A DNA stretch of 36,335 nt, from positions 977,954-1,014,288 of the forward strand of contig NZ_CP028903.1 of assembly GCF_001639105.2 (NCBI RefSeq), read 5' to 3'. The stretch's first letter is position 1, and each line of letters starts with the position of its first letter. The stretch comes from Azospirillum humicireducens (GTDB lineage Bacteria; Pseudomonadota; Alphaproteobacteria; Azospirillales; Azospirillaceae). Under the pieces are notes generated by a model, which was not told where the DNA came from, ran no database searches, and worked only from the letters and a program-made list of their open reading frames with translations. Below, in pieces: positions 1 to 7,823 of the stretch. A program made the translations under genes and the position numbers.

Positions 1-110
1 AACTTTATGACACAGTAGAATTAGCAGGACGCGGAAAAAGCGGTGCCTGTCCGGCCTGTCGTGATTCTCTCCGATCGAAGAGAAAGCCGCCGAAGAGGGG
101 ACGATGCGGG
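1..110. other. left flank, no recognisable gene
   Basis: I see no supported gene in this stretch. The open frames across it are short, lack a plausible ribosome binding site and match no family I recognise. It ends where an IS6-type terminal repeat begins, so it is probably the interrupted edge of the sequence into which the element inserted. Confidence 0.4.
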
Positions 111-124
111 GGCTCTGTTGCAAA
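111..124 (+). repeat. IS6-family left terminal inverted repeat
   Basis: The 14 bases GGCTCTGTTGCAAA are the classic terminal repeat of IS6-group elements; IS6100 has this sequence and IS26 has GGCACTGTTGCAAA. No matching TTTGCAACAGAGCC was found downstream of the transposase, so the right end appears lost or strongly diverged. About 190 bp separate this repeat from the transposase start, which is longer than in IS26. The stretch between them (125-311) shows no gene. Confidence 0.7.
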
Positions 125-311
125 GTTGGCCGGCAGGCGCGAGGTGATGGTTATGGACAACACCGCCAACGCTATGCGCCCTGAAGTTCGAGTTGCTGGC
201 TGATGAACTGCACAGCTTCGGCGAACACACTGGGTCCAAGGTTGAAGGCGCGTTCCAGGTACCGTCAAGTCCACGATGGCGGGGCGGCAGTGGTGCGGGT
301 ATAGGGTTGCC

Positions 312-1025
312 ATGACGACGTCTCGTGACCCCCGCTACGTCGGCTACCGCTTCCCCGCCGAGGTTATCGCGACGGCGGTGTGGCTCCACTTCCGCTTCCC
401 CTTGAGCCTGCGTATGGTCGAGGAGATGCTGGCGGCCCGCGGCACCACCGTGAGCCATGAGACGGTGCGGAAATGGGCCTTGAAGTTCGGCCGCGAGATC
501 GCAGATCGATTGCGCCGGCGGGCGCCACGCCGGGGCGATAAATGGCACCTCGACGAGGTCGTCCTGACCATCGCCGGCAAGAAACATTATCTGTGGCAGG
601 CTGTCGACCGCGATGGCTTCGTGCTCGATGTGCTGGTGCAGAGCCGGCGCGATGCCAAGGCGGCCAAGCGCCTGCTCCGCAAATTGCTGAAAAAGCAGGG
701 CCGCGCGCCGCGGGTGCTGGTGACCGACAAGCTGAAGTCCTACGCCGCGGCCAAGCGGACCATCATGCCGGGGGTGGAGCATCGCCAGCACAAGGGCATC
801 AACAACCGGGCCGTGAACTCGCACCAACCGACCCGGCGACGCGAGCGGCAGATGAAGCGCTTCAAACCGCCCCAACAGGTGCAGCGCTTTCTGTCTATCC
901 ATGACCCGATCGCCAACCTCTTCCACCTCCGCCACGATCACCGTCCCGCCTCCGACTACCGCGCAGCCTGCGCCCAGGCCTTCACCACCTGGGCCGAAGT
1001 CGCCGGTACGCCGCTGGCCGCTTGA
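312..1025 (+). CDS. IS6-family transposase
   Basis: This is a 237-residue DDE transposase of the IS6/IS26 group, which moves its element by replicative cointegrate formation. The start at ATG 312 matches the usual family N-terminus (MTTSRDP followed by YRFP and the FRFPLSLRMVEEML signature). A further upstream ATG would add 12 residues foreign to the family. The catalytic acidic residues are visible: D81 (HLDEV), D139 (VTDKLKSY) and E178 (TRRRERQMKRF). The length is normal for the family, so the protein may be intact. The right terminal repeat was not found, so mobility of the element is doubtful. Confidence 0.88.
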   Translation: MTTSRDPRYVGYRFPAEVIATAVWLHFRFPLSLRMVEEMLAARGTTVSHETVRKWALKFGREIADRLRRRAPRRGDKWHLDEVVLTIAGKKHYLWQAVDRDGFVLDVLVQSRRDAKAAKRLLRKLLKKQGRAPRVLVTDKLKSYAAAKRTIMPGVEHRQHKGINNRAVNSHQPTRRRERQMKRFKPPQQVQRFLSIHDPIANLFHLRHDHRPASDYRAACAQAFTTWAEVAGTPLAA

Positions 1026-1181
1026 TCCCCCGATCTCCGGGCATCCGTGGCCGAGCTGCGCCAACCATAAGGTCGGTGCCAACGAGTTGACGGTGCCGTC
1101 GGCGGGCGGCGTTCGCATTGTAGGGCACGGTCAGAAACCTAAACAGAGGCGGGGCCGCTGCCTACGACAGCGATCCCATCC
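1026..1181. other. intergenic IS debris
   Basis: This is the junction between the end of the IS6 transposase and the IS5-type fragment. There is no terminal repeat and no supported ORF. It is probably leftover end sequence of one or more elements. Confidence 0.35.
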
Positions 1182-1439
1182 GTGCAACAACCCGCCAAAG
1201 CCGGGGAGGCGCTCGGCATGACGGTCCAGCCGATCGCCCGTGACCGCGACGGGGTGTTCATCCCCACCGAAATCGCCTGGGTGGTGGAGCGCTCCTTCAG
1301 CTGGATCAGCTGCTACCGGCGATTGAAAACCATCGTCGAGCGGACGGAGGAGCACCTCGTCGCCTTCGTCCAGATCGCCTTCATTTCCATCCTCTCCAGG
1401 CGCCTGAAGGGGCTCACGCCTCAGGCCGGCGGCCGATGA
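1182..1439 (+). pseudogene. IS5-family transposase, C-terminal fragment
   Basis: About 85 codons encode the C-terminal end of an IS4/IS5-type DDE transposase. The block WVVERSFSWISCYRRLK, followed by ERTEEHLVAFVQIAFISILSRRL, is the family's terminal region and contains the catalytic E of the E-R...Y-R-R-L motif. The N-terminal part with both catalytic aspartates is absent, so this is a truncated remnant. It abuts the 3' end of the LysR gene, which reads toward it. Confidence 0.78.
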
Positions 1440-1442
1440 CGT

Positions 1443-2339
1443 CTACAAACATGCTCTAACACGCTCTCGCAGGACCGTTTGTACGGTTGCTACCGCGGGG
1501 TTGGCGTTTCTTGGACGCCAGACCGCGTGCAGTTCCACGATCGGATGCGCATCGCCCGCAAGCGGTCGCAGCACCACCCCCTGAAATCTCAGATTGAATG
1601 CCGCGCGCGGCACAAGCGCCAGCCCGATGCCCGCCTTCACCAACCCGAGGATCGTGTGGATCTGGCTGATGTGCTGCGCATAGCGCGGGCGGACCCCGGC
1701 GCTGGTGAACAGGGTGGCGAGGAGGTCGTAGAAGTAACGCGCCTCGTACGGCGAATAGGCCACCATCGGCTGCTGGTCGAGGTCGGCGATCGACACCTCC
1801 GGAAGCGCGGCGACGGGATGGCCTTCCGGTGCGGCCAGCACCAGCGGTTCGCGCACCACGCACAGCGAGTCGAATTCACGGCGGTTGTAGGACGGACGGA
1901 TCAGGCCGATGTCGATCCGGCCGGCCGTCAGCGAGTCCAGCTGATCGGCCGACACCATCTCTTTCAGGTCCAGATCGATGCCCGGCGCCGATTCCCGCAG
2001 CGTCTGGATCAGCTGCGGCAGGAATTCATACCCGGAGGCCGCAGTGAAGCCCAGCGTCACCGTTCCCTCCTCGCCGATCGCCGTCCGCCGGGCGGCCAGG
2101 GCGGCGCCCTCCGCCAACCGAAGCAGCCGGCGCGCTTCCGGCAGGAAGTTATGCCCCGCCCGCGTCAGGGTGACAGACCGGCTGGTGCGGTCCAGAAGCC
2201 GGACATCCAGCGCATGTTCCAGCAGCTGTATCTGACGGCTGAGCGGCGATTGCGTGAGATTCAAGCGCGCGGCGGCCCGACCGAAATGAAGTTCCTCGGC
2301 GACCGCAACGAAGCATCGGAGATGGCTGAGCTCGAACAT
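1443..2339 (-). CDS. LysR-family transcriptional regulator
   Basis: This is a 298-residue LysR-type regulator. The N-terminal winged helix-turn-helix lies at residues about 3-62 (LRCFVAVAEELHFGRAA, then LNLTQSPLSRQIQLLE), followed by a linker helix and a periplasmic-binding-like effector domain from about residue 90. I start it at ATG 2339 because the family always begins a few residues before the HTH (M-F-E-L-S-H-L-R). The longer frame adds about 100 residues of no LysR character. It is transcribed divergently from tctC with a 145-bp gap, the typical arrangement for a LysR protein controlling its neighbour. Its likely job is to switch the TTT/aldolase/lactonase operon in response to that operon's substrate. 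The effector is unknown. Confidence 0.9.
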   Translation of the reverse strand: MFELSHLRCFVAVAEELHFGRAAARLNLTQSPLSRQIQLLEHALDVRLLDRTSRSVTLTRAGHNFLPEARRLLRLAEGAALAARRTAIGEEGTVTLGFTAASGYEFLPQLIQTLRESAPGIDLDLKEMVSADQLDSLTAGRIDIGLIRPSYNRREFDSLCVVREPLVLAAPEGHPVAALPEVSIADLDQQPMVAYSPYEARYFYDLLATLFTSAGVRPRYAQHISQIHTILGLVKAGIGLALVPRAAFNLRFQGVVLRPLAGDAHPIVELHAVWRPRNANPAVATVQTVLRERVRACL

Positions 2340-2484
2340 CGATCCAAAAATGGCATCGATCAATGCGCAAAACAACTCATTAAGCAACGACTGTCCGTGT
2401 AACGTACCATCAATGTCGCGAACGAAAATGTGCCGCGGACCACAGGCACGACACGCGCGAAGCCGCCAAGTGGAGGAAATGCCG

Positions 2485-3468
2485 ATGAAGTTTCGTCGTC
2501 TGGGGGCGGCTGTCGCTGCCTTGGCGCTGTGCGGCGCCCTCATTCCCACCCTCGTGCAGGCACAATCGTTCGACCGCCCGGTGCGCATCGTCGTTCCCTT
2601 CGCCCCCGGCGGCACGTCCGACATTCTCGCCCGCCTCATCGGCCCCAAGCTGTCCGAAGCGGTCGGTCAGCCGGTGGTGGTGGAGAACAAGCCGGGTGCG
2701 GCGGGCAATATCGGCGCCGATGCCGTGGCGAAGGCCAAGCCGGACGGCCACACGCTTCTGCTGATGGACATCGGCTCACTGGCCGTGGCCCCCAGCCTGT
2801 TCCCGGACCTGTCCTACGATGTGCAGAAGGATCTGGCGCCGGTCGGAATGGTGATGTTCGGCCCCTATGTGCTGGCGGTGCATCCGTCCGTGCCTGCCAA
2901 GACCGTTCCCGAACTGGTCGCCTACGCCAAGGCCAACCCCGGCAAGCTGGCGGTCGCCAATTCCGGCGTCGGCGCGCTCAACCACATCACGTCGGTGGCG
3001 CTGGCCCGAGACCTCGGCATCGACTGGAAGGCTGTGCCCTACAAGGGCGGCGCCGCGGCGTCGCGCGCGGTCGTGTCCGGCGAAAGCACGGTCATCATCA
3101 ACGGCGCCACGGCGACGCTGCCCTTCGTGACGTCCAAGCAGCTCGTCGGGATCGCCGTCACCGGCGACGGGCGGCTGCCCGCCCTGCCGGAGGCGCAGAC
3201 CTTCAAGGAGGCCAAGCTCCCGCTGTCCGACGCCGGGACATGGCAGGCCATCCTGACCACCGGCAAAACCCCGCCGGAGATGATCTCCAAGCTGAATGCC
3301 GAGCTTCAGAAGATCCTGGCGATTCCCGAGATCAAAGAGAAGGTCGCGGAACAGGGCGGCATGGTGCGCCCCGGCACGCCGGACGAGGTCAAGGCATGGC
3401 TCGCCACCAACATCGAGTCCTGGGGCGGCATCGTCCGCGCCGCGGACATCAAGTCCAACTCCAACTGA
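2485..3468 (+). CDS. tctC: TTT solute-binding protein (TctC), first copy
   Basis: This 327-residue periplasmic binding protein of a tripartite tricarboxylate transporter captures a carboxylate for the TctAB membrane pair. A Sec signal peptide is visible (MKFRR, a hydrophobic stretch, then VQA-QS near residue 26). The mature protein shows TctC/Bug hallmarks: VPFAPGGTSD near the N-terminus, VVVENKPGA, and YKGGAAA in the second lobe. ATG 2485 is chosen over ATG 2479 because the ribosome binding site GGAGG (2472-2476) is 8 bases from 2485 and only 2 from 2479. It is the first gene of the operon, followed by tctB after 22 bases. The ligand cannot be read from sequence. Confidence 0.92.
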   Translation: MKFRRLGAAVAALALCGALIPTLVQAQSFDRPVRIVVPFAPGGTSDILARLIGPKLSEAVGQPVVVENKPGAAGNIGADAVAKAKPDGHTLLLMDIGSLAVAPSLFPDLSYDVQKDLAPVGMVMFGPYVLAVHPSVPAKTVPELVAYAKANPGKLAVANSGVGALNHITSVALARDLGIDWKAVPYKGGAAASRAVVSGESTVIINGATATLPFVTSKQLVGIAVTGDGRLPALPEAQTFKEAKLPLSDAGTWQAILTTGKTPPEMISKLNAELQKILAIPEIKEKVAEQGGMVRPGTPDEVKAWLATNIESWGGIVRAADIKSNSN

Positions 3469-3490
3469 CCAGCTTCACCGGACATTCGCC

Positions 3491-3976
3491 ATGCCCCATT
3501 TCGACATGTCCCAGCTCCGGCCGGCGGGGCGGCGGCTCGACTGGCCCGACCTTCTGTTCGGCGTATTCCTGATCGCGTTGTCTGCGGGCGCCTTCGCCGC
3601 GACGTCGAGGCTCTCCGGCGGCTCCGCGGCCGATATGGGGCCGGGCTACATGCCGCGTGCCATCGCGCTGATCCTGCTCGGCTTCGGCCTGTTCTTCGCC
3701 GGCCGCAGCCTGGCGCGCGGCCATGCCGGCATCGAGCGGGTACAGGCGCGGCCGATGCTGGGAATCGCCGTCGCCGTCGGGGCCTTCGCACTCCTGATCG
3801 AGGACGCCGGTCTGGTGGCAGCCTCCTTCTCGGCGGTCCTGCTGGCCGCCGCCGCCAGCCGCCAGAGCCGCCTGTTCGAAGTCATCCTGTTCGGCCTGTG
3901 CGTCACCGCCGGGGCGGTCCTTCTGTTCGTGAAGGCGCTCGCCCTGCCGGTCCCCATCTGGCCCTGGTCCATCTAG
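3491..3976 (+). CDS. tctB: TTT small membrane subunit (TctB)
   Basis: This 161-residue inner-membrane protein is the small subunit of the tripartite tricarboxylate transporter. Four hydrophobic segments are evident (residues roughly 15-35, 50-70, 85-110 and 120-150), and the family motif MGPGYMPR follows the first one. ATG 3491 is used because it gives the normal TctB N-terminus; the longer open frame overlaps tctC. It lies between tctC and tctA with short gaps, so the three are co-transcribed. TctB is poorly conserved in general, and the assignment rests on size, topology, the MGPGY motif and position. Confidence 0.88.
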   Translation: MPHFDMSQLRPAGRRLDWPDLLFGVFLIALSAGAFAATSRLSGGSAADMGPGYMPRAIALILLGFGLFFAGRSLARGHAGIERVQARPMLGIAVAVGAFALLIEDAGLVAASFSAVLLAAAASRQSRLFEVILFGLCVTAGAVLLFVKALALPVPIWPWSI

Positions 3977-3992
3977 CTCGGGTAGGCATCCC

Positions 3993-5492
3993 ATGGAGCT
4001 GTTCGACAATCTCCTGCTCGGCCTGTCCACGGCCCTGCAATTCAACAACCTGCTCTATTGCCTGATCGGCGTCGTCATCGGAACGGCGATCGGTGTGCTG
4101 CCCGGCATCGGTCCCATCCCGACGGTGGCTCTGCTGCTGCCCTTCACCTTCGGGCTGCCGCCGGAATCGGCGCTGATCATGCTCGCCGGCATCTTCTACG
4201 GCGCGCAGTACGGCGGTTCCACCACGGCCATTCTGGTGAATGTGCCGGGCGAAACGTCCTCGGTCGTCACCTGCCTGGACGGGCATGCGATGGCGCGCCA
4301 GGGGCGGGCGGGTCCGGCGCTGGCGATCGCCGCCGTGTCGTCCTTCTTCGCCGGAACCGTCGCGACAATCGTCATCGCGCTGCTCAGCCTGCCGCTCGCT
4401 GCGTTGGCGCTGAAATTCACCGCGGTGGAGTATTTCAGCCTGCTGGTCCTGGGCTTGCTCGCCGCCGTGATCCTTGCCCATGGTTCGGTCTCGAAATCGC
4501 TGGCGATGGTGTTCCTCGGGCTGCTGTTGGGAACCATCGGGATCGACGTGAATTCCGGTGCCGCCCGAATGACCTTCGGCATCCCGGCCCTGTCCGACGG
4601 GCTCGATTTCGTCCCAGTGGCGATGGGCATGTTCGGGCTGGCCGAGATCATCGCCAACCTGGAGCGCAACGAGGTCCGGCAGGTGGTCAGCCAGAAGCTG
4701 CGCGACCTCGTGCCGACGCGCGCCGACCTCAAGGCGGCCTTCCCCGCCATGCTGCGCGGCACCGCCATCGGCTCGGCGCTGGGCGTGCTGCCAGGCGGGG
4801 GTGCGGCGCTGCCGCCCTTCACCGCCTATGCGCTGGAGAAGAAGATCGCCCGCGATCCCCAGCGTTTCGGCAAGGGCGCCATCGAAGGCGTCGCCGGGCC
4901 GGAGGCGGCGAACAACGCCGGGGCGCAGACCAGCTTCATCCCGCTGCTGACCCTCGGCATTCCGGCCAATGCGCTGATGGCGCTGATGATCGGCGCGCTG
5001 ATGATGCAGGGCATCCAGCCCGGCCCGCAGGTGATGACCGAACAGCCGGCCCTGGTCTGGGGCGTCATCGCCAGCATGTGGACCGGCAACCTGATGCTGC
5101 TGATCATCAACCTGCCGCTGGTCGGGCTGTGGGTCTCGATGCTGAAGATCCCCTACCGCCTGCTGTTCCCGGCCATCGTCCTGTTCTGCTGCATCGGCAC
5201 CTACGGCATCTCCAACAGCGTCTTCAACGTCTGGCTCATGCTGGGCTGCGCGGTGGTCGGCTATTTCTTCATCAAGGTGGGGGTGGAGCCCGCGCCGCTG
5301 CTGCTCGGCCTCGTTCTCGGCCCGCAGCTGGAGGAGAATTTCCGCCGCGCCATGCAGCTGTCCGACGGCGACCCGTCGGTCTTCCTCACCCGCCCGATCA
5401 GCGCCGTCCTGCTCGCGGTCGTCGCGGTCCTGCTTCTCGCCATGCTGTCCCCCGCGGTCCTGCGCAAACGCACGGAAGCGCTGGCGGAATAG
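3993..5492 (+). CDS. tctA: TTT large membrane subunit (TctA)
   Basis: This 499-residue polytopic membrane protein is the translocating subunit of the transporter, with about 12 predicted membrane segments. TctA signatures are clear: GIGPIPTVALLLPF, GIFYGAQYGGSTTAILVN with PGE after it, GVLPGGGAALPPF, and the second-half EAANNAGAQTSFIPLLTLGIP. The start at ATG 3993 gives the canonical M-x-x-F-x-N-L-L-L-G-L N-terminus. It follows tctB by 16 bases and precedes the aldolase gene by 42. A second TctA (7824-9323) is closely similar throughout, so the locus encodes two complete paralogous transporters. Confidence 0.94.
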   Translation: MELFDNLLLGLSTALQFNNLLYCLIGVVIGTAIGVLPGIGPIPTVALLLPFTFGLPPESALIMLAGIFYGAQYGGSTTAILVNVPGETSSVVTCLDGHAMARQGRAGPALAIAAVSSFFAGTVATIVIALLSLPLAALALKFTAVEYFSLLVLGLLAAVILAHGSVSKSLAMVFLGLLLGTIGIDVNSGAARMTFGIPALSDGLDFVPVAMGMFGLAEIIANLERNEVRQVVSQKLRDLVPTRADLKAAFPAMLRGTAIGSALGVLPGGGAALPPFTAYALEKKIARDPQRFGKGAIEGVAGPEAANNAGAQTSFIPLLTLGIPANALMALMIGALMMQGIQPGPQVMTEQPALVWGVIASMWTGNLMLLIINLPLVGLWVSMLKIPYRLLFPAIVLFCCIGTYGISNSVFNVWLMLGCAVVGYFFIKVGVEPAPLLLGLVLGPQLEENFRRAMQLSDGDPSVFLTRPISAVLLAVVAVLLLAMLSPAVLRKRTEALAE

Positions 5493-5534
5493 GCAGGCAA
5501 ACCCGTCAACCCCCATCGAAAGGCACGCCGTCCC

Positions 5535-6299
5535 GTGGACCTCCGCACCAATTCCTTCAAGCGCGCCATCCAGGCCGGCCAAAAGCAGATCGGCTTCTGG
5601 AACAGCATGGCCAGCCCCACCGCCACCGAGATCCTGGCGGGTTCCGGCTTCGACTGGCTGCTGCTCGACGCCGAACACGCGCCCAACGACGTGCCGGGCA
5701 TCCTGGCGCAGTTGCAGGCGATGATGGAAAACACGACGCATCCGGTCGTCCGCATTCCGGACAACGATCCGATCGTCATCAAGCGCTATCTCGACATCGG
5801 CGTGCAGTCCTTCCTGGTCCCGATGATGGAGACGGTCGAGGAGGCCAAGGCCGCGGTCGCCGCCACGCGCTTTCCCCCCGACGGCATCCGCGGCTTCGCC
5901 GGGGCCAGCCGGGCCTCGCGCTTCGGCCGGGTGAAGGACTATCACCGCCGCGCCCACGAGGAGATCTGCATCCTCGTGCAGATCGAGACTCGCAAGGGCC
6001 TCGACAATCTGGAGGCCATCGCCGCGGTGCCGGGCATCGACGGTCTGTTCATCGGTCCGGGCGACCTGTCGTCCGACCTCGGCTATCTCGGCGACCAGGG
6101 CAACCCGGAGATCGTGGATCTGATCGAGAAGACCATCGGCCGGATCGTCGCCGCCGGCAGCCGGGCCGGCATCCTCACCGCCGACGAGACGCTGGCGCGC
6201 CGCTACATGGCGGCCGGCTGCGTCTATACCGCCGTCGGGATCGACACCGGCCTGCTCGCCCGCACCACCGAGGCGATCGCCAGGAAATTCAGGGACTGA
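5535..6299 (+). CDS. HpcH/HpaI-family aldolase
   Basis: This 254-residue class II (metal-dependent) aldolase of the HpcH/HpaI family cleaves 4-hydroxy-2-oxo acids to pyruvate plus an aldehyde. Motifs seen: FDWLLLDAEHAPND, HPVVRIP, the loop GIRGFAGASRAS, the metal-ligand Glu in VQIETRKGLDN and the metal-ligand Asp in GLFIGPGDLS. The start codon is GTG 5535, giving the same N-terminal F-K-R-A motif as the two GarL copies at 17730 and 29551, with which it is paralogous along its length. It sits between the two TTT transporters, so it probably acts on a compound that they import or on its first product. It could be a third 5-keto-4-deoxyglucarate aldolase or could have a different aldehyde specificity. 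Confidence 0.88.
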   Translation: MDLRTNSFKRAIQAGQKQIGFWNSMASPTATEILAGSGFDWLLLDAEHAPNDVPGILAQLQAMMENTTHPVVRIPDNDPIVIKRYLDIGVQSFLVPMMETVEEAKAAVAATRFPPDGIRGFAGASRASRFGRVKDYHRRAHEEICILVQIETRKGLDNLEAIAAVPGIDGLFIGPGDLSSDLGYLGDQGNPEIVDLIEKTIGRIVAAGSRAGILTADETLARRYMAAGCVYTAVGIDTGLLARTTEAIARKFRD

Positions 6300-6316
6300 A
6301 ACGACGTCGGCCATGA

Positions 6317-6333
6317 CCGCCGATCGCCGGCGG
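6317..6333. other. small GC hairpin ahead of second tctC
   Basis: CCGCCG (6317-6322) pairs with CGGCGG (6328-6333) across a 5-base loop in the 67-bp gap between the aldolase and the second tctC. There is no T-tract. Such hairpins can stabilise mRNA upstream of an abundantly made binding protein, but in DNA this GC-rich it may be chance. Confidence 0.25.
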
Positions 6334-6366
6334 CAGCCAAAAAACAAAGTGGAATAGGGAGGAACC

Positions 6367-7335
6367 ATGAAGACCTTGCCGTTTCTCACCATGGCCGCGG
6401 TCGCCGCGATGCTGTCCGTGCCGGCCCTCGCCGACTATCCGGACAAGGCGCTGACGATGATCGTGCCCTTCCCGCCGGGAGGCGCGTCGGACACAACGGC
6501 GCGGCTGATCGGACCGAAGCTTACCGAAGCCGTCGGCCAGCCGGTCGTCGTCGAAAACCGGCCCGGCGCCAACGGCTCGATCGGGGCGGCGCAGATCGCC
6601 CAGGCAAAGCCGGACGGCTATTCGCTGCTGGTCGCCTCGATCGGCGTCTACGCCATCAATCCGGTGCTCTACAAAGGGCTGAAATACGATCCCAGAAAGA
6701 ACTTCGACCTGCTGACGGTGGCGGTGCGCACGCCGAACGCGCTGGTGGCGACGCCCAACCTCCCGGTCAACACCGTCGCGGACCTGATCGCCCATCTGAA
6801 GAAGAACCCGGAAAAGGTAACCTTCGCGTCCTCGGGCACCGGTTCCTCGGACCACCTCACCGCGGCGCTGTTCTGGCAGCAGACCGGCACCACCGGCCTT
6901 CATGTGCCCTACAAGGGCGGCGGTCCGGCCATCACCGACCTGATCGGCGGGCATGCCGAGGTGTCGTTCCAGAATCTCGGCGCGGTCACCGGCCACATCA
7001 AGGCCGGCAAGCTGAAGCTGCTGGCCGTCACCAGCGACAAGCGCATCCCCGCCTTCCCCGATACGCCCACCATGGCGGAGGCCGGCGTTCCGGGCGTCGA
7101 GGTCTATTCCTGGCAGGCCGTCGCCGCCCCCGCCGGTCTGCCGAAGGACGTAAAGGCCAAGCTGGAAGCCGGCCTAACCGGCGCACTCGCCGCCCCCGAC
7201 GTCAAGGGCCGCTTCGAGGAGGCGGGCTTCGAGGTGGTCGGCACCGGCAGCGCCAAGTTCGCGCAGTTCCTCGACGCCGAACTGACGCGCTGGAAGTCGG
7301 TGGTGGAGACCGGAAACATCACTCCGGACCAATAA
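6367..7335 (+). CDS. tctC: TTT solute-binding protein (TctC), second copy
   Basis: This 322-residue periplasmic binding protein has a signal peptide (MKTLPFLTMAAVAAMLSVPALA) and the TctC/Bug pattern VPFPPGGASD, VVVENRPGA, VPYKGGGPAITDLIGG. A strong AGGGAGGA ribosome binding site lies just upstream of ATG 6367. It begins the second transporter set and is followed by tctB after 10 bases. It differs clearly from the other two TctC proteins of the locus, so it probably has its own ligand preference. Confidence 0.92.
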   Translation: MKTLPFLTMAAVAAMLSVPALADYPDKALTMIVPFPPGGASDTTARLIGPKLTEAVGQPVVVENRPGANGSIGAAQIAQAKPDGYSLLVASIGVYAINPVLYKGLKYDPRKNFDLLTVAVRTPNALVATPNLPVNTVADLIAHLKKNPEKVTFASSGTGSSDHLTAALFWQQTGTTGLHVPYKGGGPAITDLIGGHAEVSFQNLGAVTGHIKAGKLKLLAVTSDKRIPAFPDTPTMAEAGVPGVEVYSWQAVAAPAGLPKDVKAKLEAGLTGALAAPDVKGRFEEAGFEVVGTGSAKFAQFLDAELTRWKSVVETGNITPDQ

Positions 7336-7345
7336 GGCAAATCCG

Positions 7346-7810
7346 ATGACGACCTGTTCGCGCAATCCCAAGGATCTCTGTGCGGGCGTCATCTACATCG
7401 CCGTCGGACTGGCGGCGGTGTGGATCGGCCGCGATTATGCCCCCGGGACCGGCAGCCGCATGGGACCCGGCTATTTCCCCACCGTGCTCGGCTGGCTGCT
7501 GGCCGTCTTCGGCGTGTTGTCCGTCCTCCGCTCCTTCATCCAGGACGGCGGCCCGATCGGAGCCGTCGCCTGGAAGGGGCTGGCGCTGGTGGCGGGCGCA
7601 ACCGCGCTGTTCGGCGTCCTGCTGGAACCGGCCGGGCTGATTCCGGCACTGCTGGCGCTGATCCTGGTCAGCGCCGCGGCCAGCCGGATGTTCCGCTTCG
7701 AGGTCCGCGCCGCTGCGGGGCTTGTGGCCCTGCTGGCCTTCTGCGCGCTGGTCTTCGTCAGGGGGCTGGGCGTGCCGATGGCGCTGCTCGGCCCCTGGTT
7801 CACCGGATGA
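7346..7810 (+). CDS. tctB: TTT small membrane subunit (TctB), second copy
   Basis: This 154-residue membrane protein has four hydrophobic segments and the TctB motif MGPGYFP at residues about 39-45. It is placed between the second tctC and the second tctA, 13 bases before the latter. It partners TctA2 to form the membrane part of the second transporter. Similarity to the first TctB is limited to the general pattern and the MGPGY motif, which is normal for this fast-evolving subunit. Confidence 0.87.
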   Translation: MTTCSRNPKDLCAGVIYIAVGLAAVWIGRDYAPGTGSRMGPGYFPTVLGWLLAVFGVLSVLRSFIQDGGPIGAVAWKGLALVAGATALFGVLLEPAGLIPALLALILVSAAASRMFRFEVRAAAGLVALLAFCALVFVRGLGVPMALLGPWFTG

Positions 7811-7823
7811 GCGGGAGGCCACC

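Noticed and set aside
1443..2648. 401-codon version of the LysR gene
   Set aside because: The extra N-terminal 103 codons overlap the divergent tctC start and do not resemble LysR proteins. The HTH begins right after ATG 2339.
3903..6392. 829-codon antisense frame over tctA and the aldolase
   Set aside because: Same GC-driven shadow effect. The sense strand carries TctA and HpcH/HpaI signatures, and the antisense translation is low-complexity and His/Asp/Gln-rich.
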